From: Paenibacillus solanacearum
Lineage (GTDB): Bacteria; Bacillota; Bacilli; Paenibacillales; NBRC-103111
Reading direction: 5' to 3'
Length of the DNA stretch: 64,000 nucleotides
Assembly (NCBI RefSeq): GCF_910593845.1
Contig: NZ_CAJVAS010000027.1
Span: 23,013-87,012 of the forward strand
This document shows, one piece after another, positions 1 through 8,194 of this stretch. The notes beneath the pieces are model-generated. The model was not told the origin of the DNA. It was given only the letters and a program-made list of their open reading frames with translations, and made no database searches. Within the stretch, counting starts at the first letter, position 1. Each line of letters begins with the position of its first letter. A program made the position numbers and the translations under genes.

Positions 1-1043
1 ATGTCGTCGGCGGCACCGGCTCGCTGCAAAAGGAAACATTCCCGCAGGAGGTGACGATCGAGCGGCTGGCGCGGCTGATGATTACGCAATCGGACAATAC
101 GGCGACGAACGTACTGATCGATGTCGTCGGCCTGGAGCAGGTAGACGCGCTGATGAACCGGTTGAATCTCAAGGTCATGCATTTGGGCCGCAAAATGTTT
201 GCGGCGGCGCCGACGCCCGCGCAGGACAATTACATCGATGCGGCCGATCTGGTCTCGCTGCTCGAACACATATATAAAGGCACGTTTTTATCCGAAGGCT
301 CGCGAGAACAGATCATTGCGTGGATGAAAGCGCAGGAGGTCAAGACGAAATTCGGCGCGGCGCTGCCGGATGCTCCGATTGCGCATAAGACCGGTGAGAA
401 CGCCAACGTCACGCATGACACCGGATATATTCTGATTCCTGGCAAAGAGATCGCTATCGCCGTGCTGACTGAGGTTACTACCACCGGTGATTTCGACAAG
501 GCGCAGGCGACAGGCAACCCGGTCGTGCAGCAGATTGCGAAGACCGTGTATCGCGCCATGAGCTACGAATCCAAGTATGCCGACGTGGCGCCCGGCCATT
601 GGGCCCGGCCGTTCATCGACGGCGCCTCCGCAGCTTCCTTGATCGATCCGGCAGCGGAGACGGCATTCCGCCCCGATGAGCCGATGGCCCGCGATGCCTG
701 GGACGCGCTGCTCGTTCGCGCCTTCGGGCTGGAGCCTGCGACGGGTGTCGGCGGAAACGGACAAATGGGCGATGCGCCGAGCCTGAGTGCGCCGATCACC
801 CGTGCCGAGGCCATAGTGCTGCTGGTTCGCGCCTACGAGAGCGCGAATGGGTCGATGGCCGGCGGCACGGAGCCGCTGCCCTACAGCGATGCGGGCGACA
901 TCCCTGCTGTACTGGTGCCGGCTGTAGCGAAAGCCCAGCGGATCGGCTGGGCCGAAGGCTACGCGGACGGCAGCTTCCGTCCGAACGATGCCGTCACGCG
1001 CGCCGAGGCCGCAGCGTTGATCGCCCGCGCGCAGGGAAGGTAA
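1..1043 (+). CDS. Class A beta-lactamase with C-terminal SLH domains (5' partial)
   Basis: The reading frame is open from base 3, so the true start lies before the window. The visible part carries the class A serine beta-lactamase signatures SDN (in ITQSDNTATN) and KTG (in HKTGEN); the SxxK motif with the nucleophilic serine must be upstream. After about residue 190 the enzyme ends and S-layer homology sequence begins (YADVAPGHWA, and later YADGSFRPNDAVTRAEAAALIARA-like sequence, two to three repeats). SLH domains bind pyruvylated secondary cell wall polymer, so the enzyme is probably displayed on the wall after secretion. The beta-lactamase assignment is firm; whether it hydrolyses antibiotics or is a related transpeptidase-like hydrolase cannot be told from this fragment. 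Confidence 0.88.
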   Translation, partial: VVGGTGSLQKETFPQEVTIERLARLMITQSDNTATNVLIDVVGLEQVDALMNRLNLKVMHLGRKMFAAAPTPAQDNYIDAADLVSLLEHIYKGTFLSEGSREQIIAWMKAQEVKTKFGAALPDAPIAHKTGENANVTHDTGYILIPGKEIAIAVLTEVTTTGDFDKAQATGNPVVQQIAKTVYRAMSYESKYADVAPGHWARPFIDGASAASLIDPAAETAFRPDEPMARDAWDALLVRAFGLEPATGVGGNGQMGDAPSLSAPITRAEAIVLLVRAYESANGSMAGGTEPLPYSDAGDIPAVLVPAVAKAQRIGWAEGYADGSFRPNDAVTRAEAAALIARAQGR

Positions 1044-1159
1044 GCAAGCGCAGGGTTTCCGCAGTGTGCCGATCCGGGTGATTGCATCCGCGGAGGAAGA
1101 ATAAATCGCGCCTCATCTCCGAATAATAAGCAAAAAATGGAGAGCGGGGCGTTTTATTC

Positions 1160-2206
1160 GTGGAAATGATCAAACCGATGAAATCGAATCGAGCCGCAAC
1201 GACGAAGAACGACCGTGATGACCAGTTGACGGCGGCCGAGATCGGGAAGCTGTGGGCTACTTATATGGGAAATACAATGGCCTCCTGTGTGCTCCGCTAC
1301 TATTTGCAAAATGTGGACGACTCGGACATTCGCAGCATATTGGATGAGGCGGTTCAACTGACGGAGCGGTTTACGAAGTCGATTGACGACATTTTTACCC
1401 GGGCCCATTATCCGATGCCGATCGGATTTACGGAGAAGGACGTCAGCCTGAACGCGCCCCGGTTATTCGCCGACGAGCTGTATCTTCATTATTTAATCTA
1501 TGTCGGCAAAGCAGGCATGAGCATATACAGCGCAGCAATCCCGCTGATGGTCAGGTCGGATGTCCGCGAATTTTTTACGAGCGGGTTGAACGATACGGTT
1601 AAGCTGCTGAATAGCGTCAACGTACTGCTGGAGAACAAGGGCTATTTGCAAAAGTCCCCCTATATCCCGCCGCCGAAACATCCCGAATTCGTTCGTAAAA
1701 AAAGCTACATGAATGGCTTCTTCGGGAATGTCAGGCCGCTGCAGGCGCTGGAAATTACACATCTGTTCGACAGTATTGAGAACAATACGATCAGTCGAGC
1801 GGTGTTAACCGGATTTGGCCAAGTGGCCGGTCAAGAGAAGGTCAGACAATATTTCGTCAGGGGAAAAGAGCTGGCGACCCGTCATATCGATTCGTTCAGC
1901 GAGATGCTTCATAACGAAGATCTGCCATCGCCCGGGCTGCTCGATCACTTGGTGACAGAGTCGACGGTGGCTCCGTTTTCCGATCGGCTGATGGTATTCC
2001 ATAAGCTCGATATGTTTACGATGCGAGTCCGCACGTACGGGAACGCGCTGTCTTTTACCGCCAGGCGGGACCTTGCGGCCTTGTTCGCGCGCTCCACGCT
2101 GGAGGTCGGCAATTATGCCGAGTCGGGGGCGGATCTTATGATCGAGCACGGCTGGCTGGAGCAGCCGCCGCAGGCGGCCGACCGGGAAGCGCTTGTGCTC
2201 AAGTAA
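1160..2206 (+). CDS. DUF3231 family protein
   Basis: A 348-residue soluble protein built from two homologous alpha-helical halves of about 165 residues, each opening with a helix of the type LTAAEIGKLWATYMGNTMASC and IThLFDSIENNTISRAVLTGF. This duplicated layout is characteristic of DUF3231, a family common in Bacillus and Paenibacillus whose function is not known; its fold is thought to be ferritin-like helical bundles. The start is uncertain: GTG 1160 is the most upstream, with ATG 1166 and ATG 1178 also in frame and only a weak GGAG at 1139. The gene stands alone and is followed by an intrinsic terminator. Confidence 0.82.
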   Translation: MEMIKPMKSNRAATTKNDRDDQLTAAEIGKLWATYMGNTMASCVLRYYLQNVDDSDIRSILDEAVQLTERFTKSIDDIFTRAHYPMPIGFTEKDVSLNAPRLFADELYLHYLIYVGKAGMSIYSAAIPLMVRSDVREFFTSGLNDTVKLLNSVNVLLENKGYLQKSPYIPPPKHPEFVRKKSYMNGFFGNVRPLQALEITHLFDSIENNTISRAVLTGFGQVAGQEKVRQYFVRGKELATRHIDSFSEMLHNEDLPSPGLLDHLVTESTVAPFSDRLMVFHKLDMFTMRVRTYGNALSFTARRDLAALFARSTLEVGNYAESGADLMIEHGWLEQPPQAADREALVLK

Positions 2207-2222
2207 GTCGTCCAACAACGAT

Positions 2223-2259
2223 AACGCCGCTTTGCGAGATGTCGCGAAGCGGCGTTTTG
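2223..2259 (+). terminator. Intrinsic terminator after the DUF3231 gene
   Basis: Arms AACGCCGCTT (2224-2233) and AAGCGGCGTT (2247-2256) form a stem with a short loop, followed by a T-rich end. It lies between two convergent genes. Confidence 0.8.
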
Positions 2260-2262
2260 CTG

Positions 2263-3471
2263 TTAGCGGGCTGTGCTGGCTGCCTCCACGCCAAGCGTTC
2301 GATCCAGCCATTCGAATACGCGGTGATTGAAATATTGCAGCGCGCCGAAGTGGCAATGCTCCTCTGCGCCTTCCTCTGTCGTGAACCGCATGAACGTCTT
2401 CGGACAGGCCAGCGCTTCGTACAGCCGTTCAGGCTGTCCGGCGAAGAAGTGATCGGCTTCCGCATCGCACACGAGTACAGGGCATTCGATAAGGTGCGCG
2501 ACGCCTTCCAGTGTGACCGGCTCCGTCTTGTCAATCAGCTCGGCGACGGATGCGGCCTGATACGTGAACATCCCGTTCTCGATCGCCCAGCGGACGCCCG
2601 TGTGATGAGCCATCAATCCGCGAATGAAGCGGTCCATGTAGGCGGGATCGTCCAGATCGGCATCGTTCCCGCGATGCAGCTTGCGTCCCATCTCTCCGAA
2701 CTGGTTGGAGAACAGTCCGTCATTGGCGATGCAGGCGGCGAGCCGGTGCTCGAACGCGGCGGCGCGGGGCGCCAGACAGCCGCCGAGGCTGATCCCCATC
2801 AGCGCAATCCGCTCGGTGTCGACTTCCGGCCGGCTCAGCAAGTAATCGATAACCGGCGTGACGACGTGCTCCCAATCGTGGCGGAACGGGATGCGCTGCT
2901 CGCGGATGACGGCGCCTTGCCCCGGCCCCTCGAAGGTCAGGCAGTGGTATCCCCGCTGCAGCGCGGCCGCTGCCACCTCGAAGTACAGCTCCTCTCCGGT
3001 CGAGTCGAAGCCGCCGTGAACGATCAGAACGGGCCGCGGCGTTTGATCCGCAAGGTACAAGTAACCCGGCAGCGAAGCGCCCTCATACGGAATCTCCACC
3101 TGTTCGACCCGTCCTTCCATCAGGCGCAGCGCTTCCCGGAACGTGCTGCGGCTGCTGCCCCAAGTATCGAGGATGCGCGGGTCCTGCGGATCGCCATGCA
3201 GGAAAAATTCCGCGGTGCGGTAATAATTCGAGGCCCGCAGATAGAACTCCCTTGCGCTGACCCGATTGCCTTGGTCCCGGCTCTCCACGGCCAGCCGGTG
3301 CATCCGCTCCGCGGTCTTGCGCCATTCGGTATACCAGCTGTCGAAGCAGCCTTCCTTGATGCGGTAAGCGGTAGACAGGCACTCGCCGATGTCCGCTCCA
3401 CCGTAGGGGGCATAGCTTAGCGTGCGCAGCAGCTCGAAGGAAAACGTTTGGTCGTTAAAAATAAGATGCAT
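2263..3471 (-). CDS. Alpha/beta hydrolase, FrsA / dipeptidyl-peptidase-like
   Basis: A 402-residue cytoplasmic alpha/beta hydrolase. An N-terminal helical region (about 1-125, with FYLRASNYYRTAEFF) precedes the hydrolase core, which has an oxyanion region (VLIVHGGFDSTGEELYF, about 148-165), a nucleophile elbow GISLGG (Ser about 228), a probable acid in VLVCDAEADHFF (about 336-340) and His in EEHCHFG (about 372). This arrangement matches the FrsA-like / 2,6-dihydroxypseudooxynicotine hydrolase-like group, which cleaves C-C or ester bonds; the substrate is not predictable. ATG 3471 has a GAGGAG site at good spacing. It is divergent from a PadR regulator and the intergenic repeats suggest PadR controls it. 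Confidence 0.82.
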   Translation of the reverse strand: MHLIFNDQTFSFELLRTLSYAPYGGADIGECLSTAYRIKEGCFDSWYTEWRKTAERMHRLAVESRDQGNRVSAREFYLRASNYYRTAEFFLHGDPQDPRILDTWGSSRSTFREALRLMEGRVEQVEIPYEGASLPGYLYLADQTPRPVLIVHGGFDSTGEELYFEVAAAALQRGYHCLTFEGPGQGAVIREQRIPFRHDWEHVVTPVIDYLLSRPEVDTERIALMGISLGGCLAPRAAAFEHRLAACIANDGLFSNQFGEMGRKLHRGNDADLDDPAYMDRFIRGLMAHHTGVRWAIENGMFTYQAASVAELIDKTEPVTLEGVAHLIECPVLVCDAEADHFFAGQPERLYEALACPKTFMRFTTEEGAEEHCHFGALQYFNHRVFEWLDRTLGVEAASTAR

Positions 3472-3513
3472 GGTGATCGCTCCTCATAGGAAAAGTTGTG
3501 GTTGATTCATTTA

Positions 3514-3580
3514 TAGGTTAATATTAACTTATATCAATTGTGATTATATGTCAATAATAACCTATGTTAAAATTAACTTA
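3514..3580. promoter_or_regulatory. Paired palindromic sites in the PadR/hydrolase intergenic region
   Basis: GTTAATATTAAC (3517-3528) is a perfect 12-bp palindrome and GTTAAAATTAAC (3566-3577) is a near copy 49 bp away; both continue into TTATA on the same side. TAACCTAT (3558-3565) is the inverse of ATAGGTTA (3514-3521). These are candidate PadR operators covering both divergent promoters. Confidence 0.55.
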
Positions 3581-3602
3581 TAATTCAATAGGGGGATGTG
3601 TA

Positions 3603-4154
3603 ATGAGTTCCATTCAATATGTGCTGCTCAGTTTATTGGCGAGGGAGCCGCTGAGCGGATACGACATGAAGCAGCAAATCAACGGCCGGATCAGCTTCTT
3701 TTATAAAATCAGCAACAACCAGCTGTATCCAACCTTGTCCAAGCTGGAGACGGAGGAATATATCCGGCTGCAATCGCATGAGCGGGAGTCGTACCGCCCG
3801 GCCAAAAAAATATACACCATTACGGATAAAGGCTTGGATAGCTTGAAGGCATGGGTTATATCGCCGAGCGAGCCGGGGGCGTGGGACGAGTTTTTGCTCA
3901 AACAGTACAGCTCATGGCTGGTGGAGCCGGAGGTCATGATCGCCCAGTTGGTCGAGAGAAGAAAGGAGCATGAGGCGCGGCTCGAGGAATATACCGTCAA
4001 GGCGGCGTCGTTGCGCGGTCAGGAGGAGCGTATTGAGGCCGGGCATCCGCTGTTTTCGAGCATCGGCGTGATTGAGATGGGCATTTTGTTCGAGCGGGGC
4101 TATGCCGACTGGTGCGATAAAATGATCGGATGGCTTCGGGAAAATCGCATATAA
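3603..4154 (+). CDS. PadR family transcriptional regulator
   Basis: 183 residues from ATG 3603, which is chosen because GGGGGATG sits just upstream; a longer reading from 3564 would start inside the operator region. The N-terminal winged helix (SSIQYVLLSLLAREPLSGYDMKQQI ... ISNNQLYPTLSKLE ... YTITDKGLDSLKAW) is typical PadR, and the C-terminal half (about 100-183) is the longer helical dimerisation domain of subfamily-1-like PadR (Vir_act_alpha_C type). PadR proteins usually repress a divergent or adjacent detoxification or efflux gene and are released by small phenolic or drug-like ligands. The divergent hydrolase at 3471 is the likely target. Confidence 0.88.
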   Translation: MSSIQYVLLSLLAREPLSGYDMKQQINGRISFFYKISNNQLYPTLSKLETEEYIRLQSHERESYRPAKKIYTITDKGLDSLKAWVISPSEPGAWDEFLLKQYSSWLVEPEVMIAQLVERRKEHEARLEEYTVKAASLRGQEERIEAGHPLFSSIGVIEMGILFERGYADWCDKMIGWLRENRI

Positions 4155-4185
4155 CGGCTCGCGGGCGACGAATCGGTTGGTGAGC

Positions 4186-4398
4186 AACGGGCGGTGTCCA
4201 GGGGGGGAAGCGGTGGACGAGCACGGGCGGCATGAGACGGTGGGAAGCCGTCGTCGGGCAAGGGCGATGCCAAAGGGAGAAGCGATGGCCGCTCGCGGGC
4301 GGCGTCAGACGAGGGGAGGCAGTGTTCTGGCGGCGGTGAAAATGGCGGAAGCAGTGATCGAGCGAGGGTCGTGTCAAACGGTAAGGAAGCAGCCGGGC
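4186..4398 (+). repeat. Degenerate 36-bp tandem repeat tract
   Basis: Six units start at 4186, 4222, 4258, 4294, 4330 and 4363; five are 36 bp and one is 33 bp. Units 2, 4 and 6 resemble one another (for example CACGGGCGGCATGAGACGGT and CGCGGGCGGCGTCAGACGAG), as do units 1 and 3 (GGGGAAGCGGTGGAC and GGAGAAGCGATGGCC), so there is also a 72-bp higher-order period. The tract fills most of the 357-bp interval between PadR and leuB, which holds no convincing gene; open frames here simply mirror the 12-codon repeat. Confidence 0.6.
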
Positions 4399-4511
4399 GG
4401 GTGGAGACGCTAACCGGCTTCCGCGCCGAGGCGCGCGAGGTGCACGGCCGGGGCAGGTACGTGCGGGCGGGTATCAGGCCCGCCCCGTACCCCGACCGAC
4501 CGCTGCCGAGG

Positions 4512-5615
4512 TCATGGCAGCCGCTCCTGCAGCGCCCCGGCGATCGCTTCGCCCATTTGCGCGGTTCCCAGCAGCTTGGCGGGATCGTCTGCGCCTTCGC
4601 GGAACAAATCCCGCGTGCGGTAGCCTAGCTCCAGCGTTCGCCGGACGGCGTGCTCGATGCGAACCGCCAAGGCTTCTTCGCCGAACGTGTAGCGCAGCAT
4701 CAAGGCGGCGCACAGAATGGCGCTGATCGGATTGGCGATCTGCCGCCCGGCAATGCCGGGAGCGGAGCCGTGTATCGGCTCATACAATCCGAACGGCCCG
4801 TCTCCGAGACTGGCGGAAGGGAACAGCCCGATCGACCCGGACAATACGGACGCTTCGTCCGATAAGATATCGCCGAACAGATTGCTCGTCAGAATGACGT
4901 CGAATTGCCGCGGGTTAATGATGAGCTGCATGGCGGCGTTATCAACATGCATATAATCGAGATCCACCTCGGAATACGAAGCGGCGGTTTCGGCAACGAC
5001 CTCCCGCCACAGCACGCTGCTTTTCAACACGTTCGATTTTGCGACCAAGGTCACTTTGTTTCTTCTCGATTTGGCGTATTCGAAAGCCCGGATCGCAATG
5101 CGCCGAATTTCCGATTCAGCGTACGCTTCGACATCGGAGTAGACCCGTTCGCCCTCGACCACGCGAGCTTGCTTCTCGCCAAAGTAGATCCCGGAAATCA
5201 GCTCGCGGACGATCAACAGGTCGACGCCCTTCACTACGTGCCCCTTGACCGGGGACAAATCCAGCAGCGAATCGAATACTTTCGTTTCCCGCAAATTCGT
5301 GTATAACCCGAAGTGCTGGCGGAGCGGCAAGATCGCCTCCTGTTCCACGCCGGACCATTTCGGCGAAGCGAGCGCTTCCGGCGGCCCGCCGAACGGGCCC
5401 TTCAGCAAAGCGTCGCACGTCTCCGCCAGACGCAGTGTGCTTGCGGGGAGGTGGCAGCCGTATTTGTCGTATGCCTGCCCGCCGGCCTCCAGGGGCACGA
5501 TGTCAAAGGCAAGCTGCGTATGCTCCCCGGCGGCACGCAGCACGCGCAGCGCTTCCTTCATGATTTCCGGTCCGATATAGTCGCCTTCGAGCACGCCGAT
5601 TCGCTTCATATCCAT
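4512..5615 (-). CDS. leuB: 3-isopropylmalate dehydrogenase or close paralogue
   Basis: A 367-residue beta-decarboxylating dehydrogenase of the LeuB/Icd family, normally oxidising (2R,3S)-3-isopropylmalate with NAD+ in leucine synthesis. Visible family motifs are ISGIYFGEK, HVDNAAMQLI, NLFGDILSDEASVLSGSIG and LYEPIHGSAPGIAG. Two positions are odd: the N-terminal motif reads GDYIGPEI where GDGIGPEV is usual, and the NAD-loop motif reads GIAG where DIAG is usual. The gene stands alone, not with leuA, leuCD or ilv genes, so it may be a second copy or a paralogue acting on a related 2-hydroxy-3-carboxy acid (tartrate or malate type). ATG 5615 follows GGGAGG at ideal distance. Confidence 0.8.
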   Translation of the reverse strand: MDMKRIGVLEGDYIGPEIMKEALRVLRAAGEHTQLAFDIVPLEAGGQAYDKYGCHLPASTLRLAETCDALLKGPFGGPPEALASPKWSGVEQEAILPLRQHFGLYTNLRETKVFDSLLDLSPVKGHVVKGVDLLIVRELISGIYFGEKQARVVEGERVYSDVEAYAESEIRRIAIRAFEYAKSRRNKVTLVAKSNVLKSSVLWREVVAETAASYSEVDLDYMHVDNAAMQLIINPRQFDVILTSNLFGDILSDEASVLSGSIGLFPSASLGDGPFGLYEPIHGSAPGIAGRQIANPISAILCAALMLRYTFGEEALAVRIEHAVRRTLELGYRTRDLFREGADDPAKLLGTAQMGEAIAGALQERLP

Positions 5616-5834
5616 GTGGATCGCCTCCCGTATGAGTGACTGTCTTGTAGCGATTGTAACGGAAGTAGACTTATTGGTAAAATATATGACACATATAAAA
5701 TATATAGAAATTACCTATAAACGAAACATTCGCCCCCAGGGGGTCCGACCGGCCCCGCGCAGCAGCTCAACATGCGTTCAGGATTTGTGCGCATTAGAAG
5801 CGCTCTGGCGGTGAAACAGAACGGAGGGACAAGC

Positions 5835-6170
5835 ATGGAGCCGTACACGCGGCGGGTCGTGGATATTATCCAGCGCATCCCCGAAGGGTATGTCATGACG
5901 TACGGACAAATTGCCGCGCTGGCCGGCAGCCCCAGAGGCGCGAGGCAGGTGGTGCGGATATTGCATTCGCTCAGCCGGGCGCACCGGCTGCCCTGGCATC
6001 GCGTCGTGAACGTGAAGGGCGAGATTGCGCTCACGGACGACGAATCGCGGATGAAGCAAATGCATTTTCTGCAAAGCGAGGGCGTAGAGGTCAGCAGGGA
6101 CGGACGCATCGATCTGGAGCGGTACCGGTTTATTCCCGGCGAACCGGACGGTGATGTCCCTAGCGCGTAA
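5835..6170 (+). CDS. Alkyltransferase-like protein (ATL, MGMT-like DNA-binding protein)
   Basis: 111 residues, covering only the DNA-binding domain of O6-alkylguanine-DNA alkyltransferase. Where MGMT has the PCHRV active-site motif this protein has PWHRVVN, so the acceptor cysteine is replaced by tryptophan. That change defines alkyltransferase-like proteins, which bind and flip O6-alkylguanine and hand bulky lesions to nucleotide excision repair rather than repairing them. The helix-turn-helix with the Arg finger (GARQVVRILHSL) is present. ATG 5835 has a strong GGAGGGA site. Transcribed alone. Confidence 0.88.
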   Translation: MEPYTRRVVDIIQRIPEGYVMTYGQIAALAGSPRGARQVVRILHSLSRAHRLPWHRVVNVKGEIALTDDESRMKQMHFLQSEGVEVSRDGRIDLERYRFIPGEPDGDVPSA

Positions 6171-6374
6171 GTCTGGAATGCGACGGGGAATGGATGACAA
6201 TGGTAAAAGAAAGCTTCATTTTGCGGCGGCAAAAGCCGACAACATAATAGAAGCGGCAAAGCGAAGCAGGCCGGGGAACGTCTACCGGCCTCACAGCAGC
6301 AGCCCGAACGAGACGAAACAAGATCCATCGAACGGTCATAATGCGGTGTGACCGATGCAAAGGAGGACCCATCG

Positions 6375-7904
6375 ATGAACAAATGGTATGCCATCGCGCT
6401 GTCGGCTTGCTTAATGTCGTCCGTGCTGGCGCTGCCTGGTGCTGCATCCGCGGCGGCGGCGGAGAAGCCGGTGCGCGTGTTTTTGGACGGCAAGCCGATC
6501 AAATTCGAAGCGCCGCCGCTCGTCGAGGATGGAACGACGCTGGTGCAGTTCCGGCCCATCTTCGAAAAGCTCGGCCTGCGGATCGGCTGGAACGAGGATA
6601 CGCAGACGGTCACCGGGACAAGGGACGATCTGATGATCAAGCTGATCATCGACGATACCGGCGCTTACGTGAACGAGCGGCCAACGGAGCTTGAGCTGCC
6701 TCCGCGGCTCGTGGACGGCAATACGTTCGTTCCGCTGCGATTCGTCGGGGAAGCGTCCGGCAAGGAAGTGACGTGGAACGAGAAGACGTCCACCATCTAT
6801 CTCCGTACGCCGAAGAACGTCGGCAAGACGACGGATCCGTCGAAGCCGGTCAAAGGGGAGTACGCCTTCCCGGACGGCACGAAATATACGGGCCAGCTCG
6901 TCAACGGCTATCCTGAGGGTACCGGCAAGCTGTACGACGAGAAGGGCAAGCTGCTGTTCGAAGGCACGATGTCGGGCGGTCTGCCCGCCGACGGACGGCT
7001 GAGAAGCTATTACGATAACGGTCAGTTGGAGTTTAACGGGACGATCAAGGACGGCGTGTGGAGCGGATCGGTCAAGCAGTACATGACAAGCGGCAGCCTG
7101 ATGTTCGACGGTACGTACGTGAACGGCGAACGCGAGAAAGGGACGCTTTACTCCGAGACCGGCGACAAATATGTCGGCCCATTCGATAATGACCTGCCCA
7201 ACGGCACGGGCAAGATCACGTACGACAGCGGCGACGTGTACGAGGGGGATGTCGTGGACGGCGTGCGCGAAGGCAAAGGGACGTATACGACGGCCAAAGG
7301 CGAGAAGGTGGTCGGCGAGTTCAAGAATAACACGTTGAACGGTCTGGTCTCTCATTACGACAGGAAAGGCACGCTGCTTTCCGTAAGCGAGTATTCCAAC
7401 GACATCCTGATTAGCAAAGTGGATATGACCAGCGAGAGCAGTACGCTGCCGAACACGAACACGACGACGCAGCCCGCTCCGCTGAAGATCGAGAACGAGC
7501 GCCACGATAAGGCGATCAGTCTGCTCAAAACGCAGTACAACGAGAACAAAAAGAAGGTAGAGAACCAGATCGCCCAAATTCGCAAAAGCAATCCCGGTAC
7601 ATACGCAACGAAAGCGTCGTACGATCGGGCGCTCAAGGATGCCAATGCGAAGCAAGAGGAGATTCTCGAGAAAATGGGCTCGCTGCCGCTCGACAATTCC
7701 GTAACGGCCGAGGCCGCCCGCGTGGAGCTCGAGAAGCAGTTGATCGAGACGCAGGAGCTGCTCGCGCAAATTATTGCCAAAGGCTCGGTCCAGCAGCAAA
7801 TACAGGCGCTGCGGGATCAGCTGACGCTGCTGCGGGAGAGCTATACAGAAGCTGTGAAGAGAGAGAATGAGCAGCATGCCGAGATGGTGAAAAAACTGAA
7901 GTAG
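6375..7904 (+). CDS. Secreted copper-amine-oxidase-N / MORN-repeat protein
   Basis: 509 residues from ATG 6375, selected for AAGGAGG just upstream. A signal peptide (about 1-30, ending LPGAASA) is followed by a copper amine oxidase N-terminal-like domain (about 31-145), a wall-anchoring or stalk module frequent in Paenibacillus that contains no oxidase centre. Then come at least six MORN-type repeats (YxGxxxxGxPxGxGxL pattern, about 155-345) and a C-terminal charged coiled coil (about 370-509) with heptad-like LLKTQYNENKKKVENQ. MORN repeats typically mediate lipid or protein contact. Likely a surface structural protein; no catalytic site is evident. Confidence 0.8.
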   Translation: MNKWYAIALSACLMSSVLALPGAASAAAAEKPVRVFLDGKPIKFEAPPLVEDGTTLVQFRPIFEKLGLRIGWNEDTQTVTGTRDDLMIKLIIDDTGAYVNERPTELELPPRLVDGNTFVPLRFVGEASGKEVTWNEKTSTIYLRTPKNVGKTTDPSKPVKGEYAFPDGTKYTGQLVNGYPEGTGKLYDEKGKLLFEGTMSGGLPADGRLRSYYDNGQLEFNGTIKDGVWSGSVKQYMTSGSLMFDGTYVNGEREKGTLYSETGDKYVGPFDNDLPNGTGKITYDSGDVYEGDVVDGVREGKGTYTTAKGEKVVGEFKNNTLNGLVSHYDRKGTLLSVSEYSNDILISKVDMTSESSTLPNTNTTTQPAPLKIENERHDKAISLLKTQYNENKKKVENQIAQIRKSNPGTYATKASYDRALKDANAKQEEILEKMGSLPLDNSVTAEAARVELEKQLIETQELLAQIIAKGSVQQQIQALRDQLTLLRESYTEAVKRENEQHAEMVKKLK

Positions 7905-7935
7905 CTTCCGGACTTGTCCGGGGCGCGACGATACG

Positions 7936-7966
7936 ACGCCTGTATATCAAGTACAGGCGTTTTTTT
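7936..7966 (+). terminator. Intrinsic terminator
   Basis: Perfect 9-bp stem ACGCCTGTA (7936-7944) / TACAGGCGT (7952-7960) followed by a run of T. It closes the MORN-protein transcript. Confidence 0.9.
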
Positions 7967-8194
7967 ACGGCCGGCGCTTGCATCTTTTGACAATGAGATC
8001 GTCATAGTTAATTCGGCGGACCCATGCTATACTTAAGCCCTGCGGCACATTTTACGGCAGAGGGATGAGAAGAGAAGGTGCGCCGGCCAGCGGCAATTTT
8101 CCTCGACCTTTCGGAACCTTGGATGGTTTCCGGCGTAATACCCAATGGACAACAAATGTTTCGACTTAATACGAGAGAGGAAGATTCAACCTTC

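Noticed and set aside
2239..3420. 393-codon open frame on the + strand
   Set aside because: Antisense shadow of the alpha/beta hydrolase, whose catalytic motifs and ribosome binding site are on the minus strand.
4177..4413. 78-codon + strand frame in the repeat tract
   Set aside because: Open only because the 36-bp repeat has no stop codon; no RBS and unlike any known protein.
6411..7877. 488-codon open frame opposite the MORN protein
   Set aside because: High-GC antisense frame, no recognisable domain; the + strand has signal peptide, MORN repeats and RBS.
7987..8033. TTGACA and TATACT upstream of the desaturase as a promoter
   Set aside because: The two hexamers are 35 bp apart, too far to form one sigma-A promoter, and no better -35 is seen.
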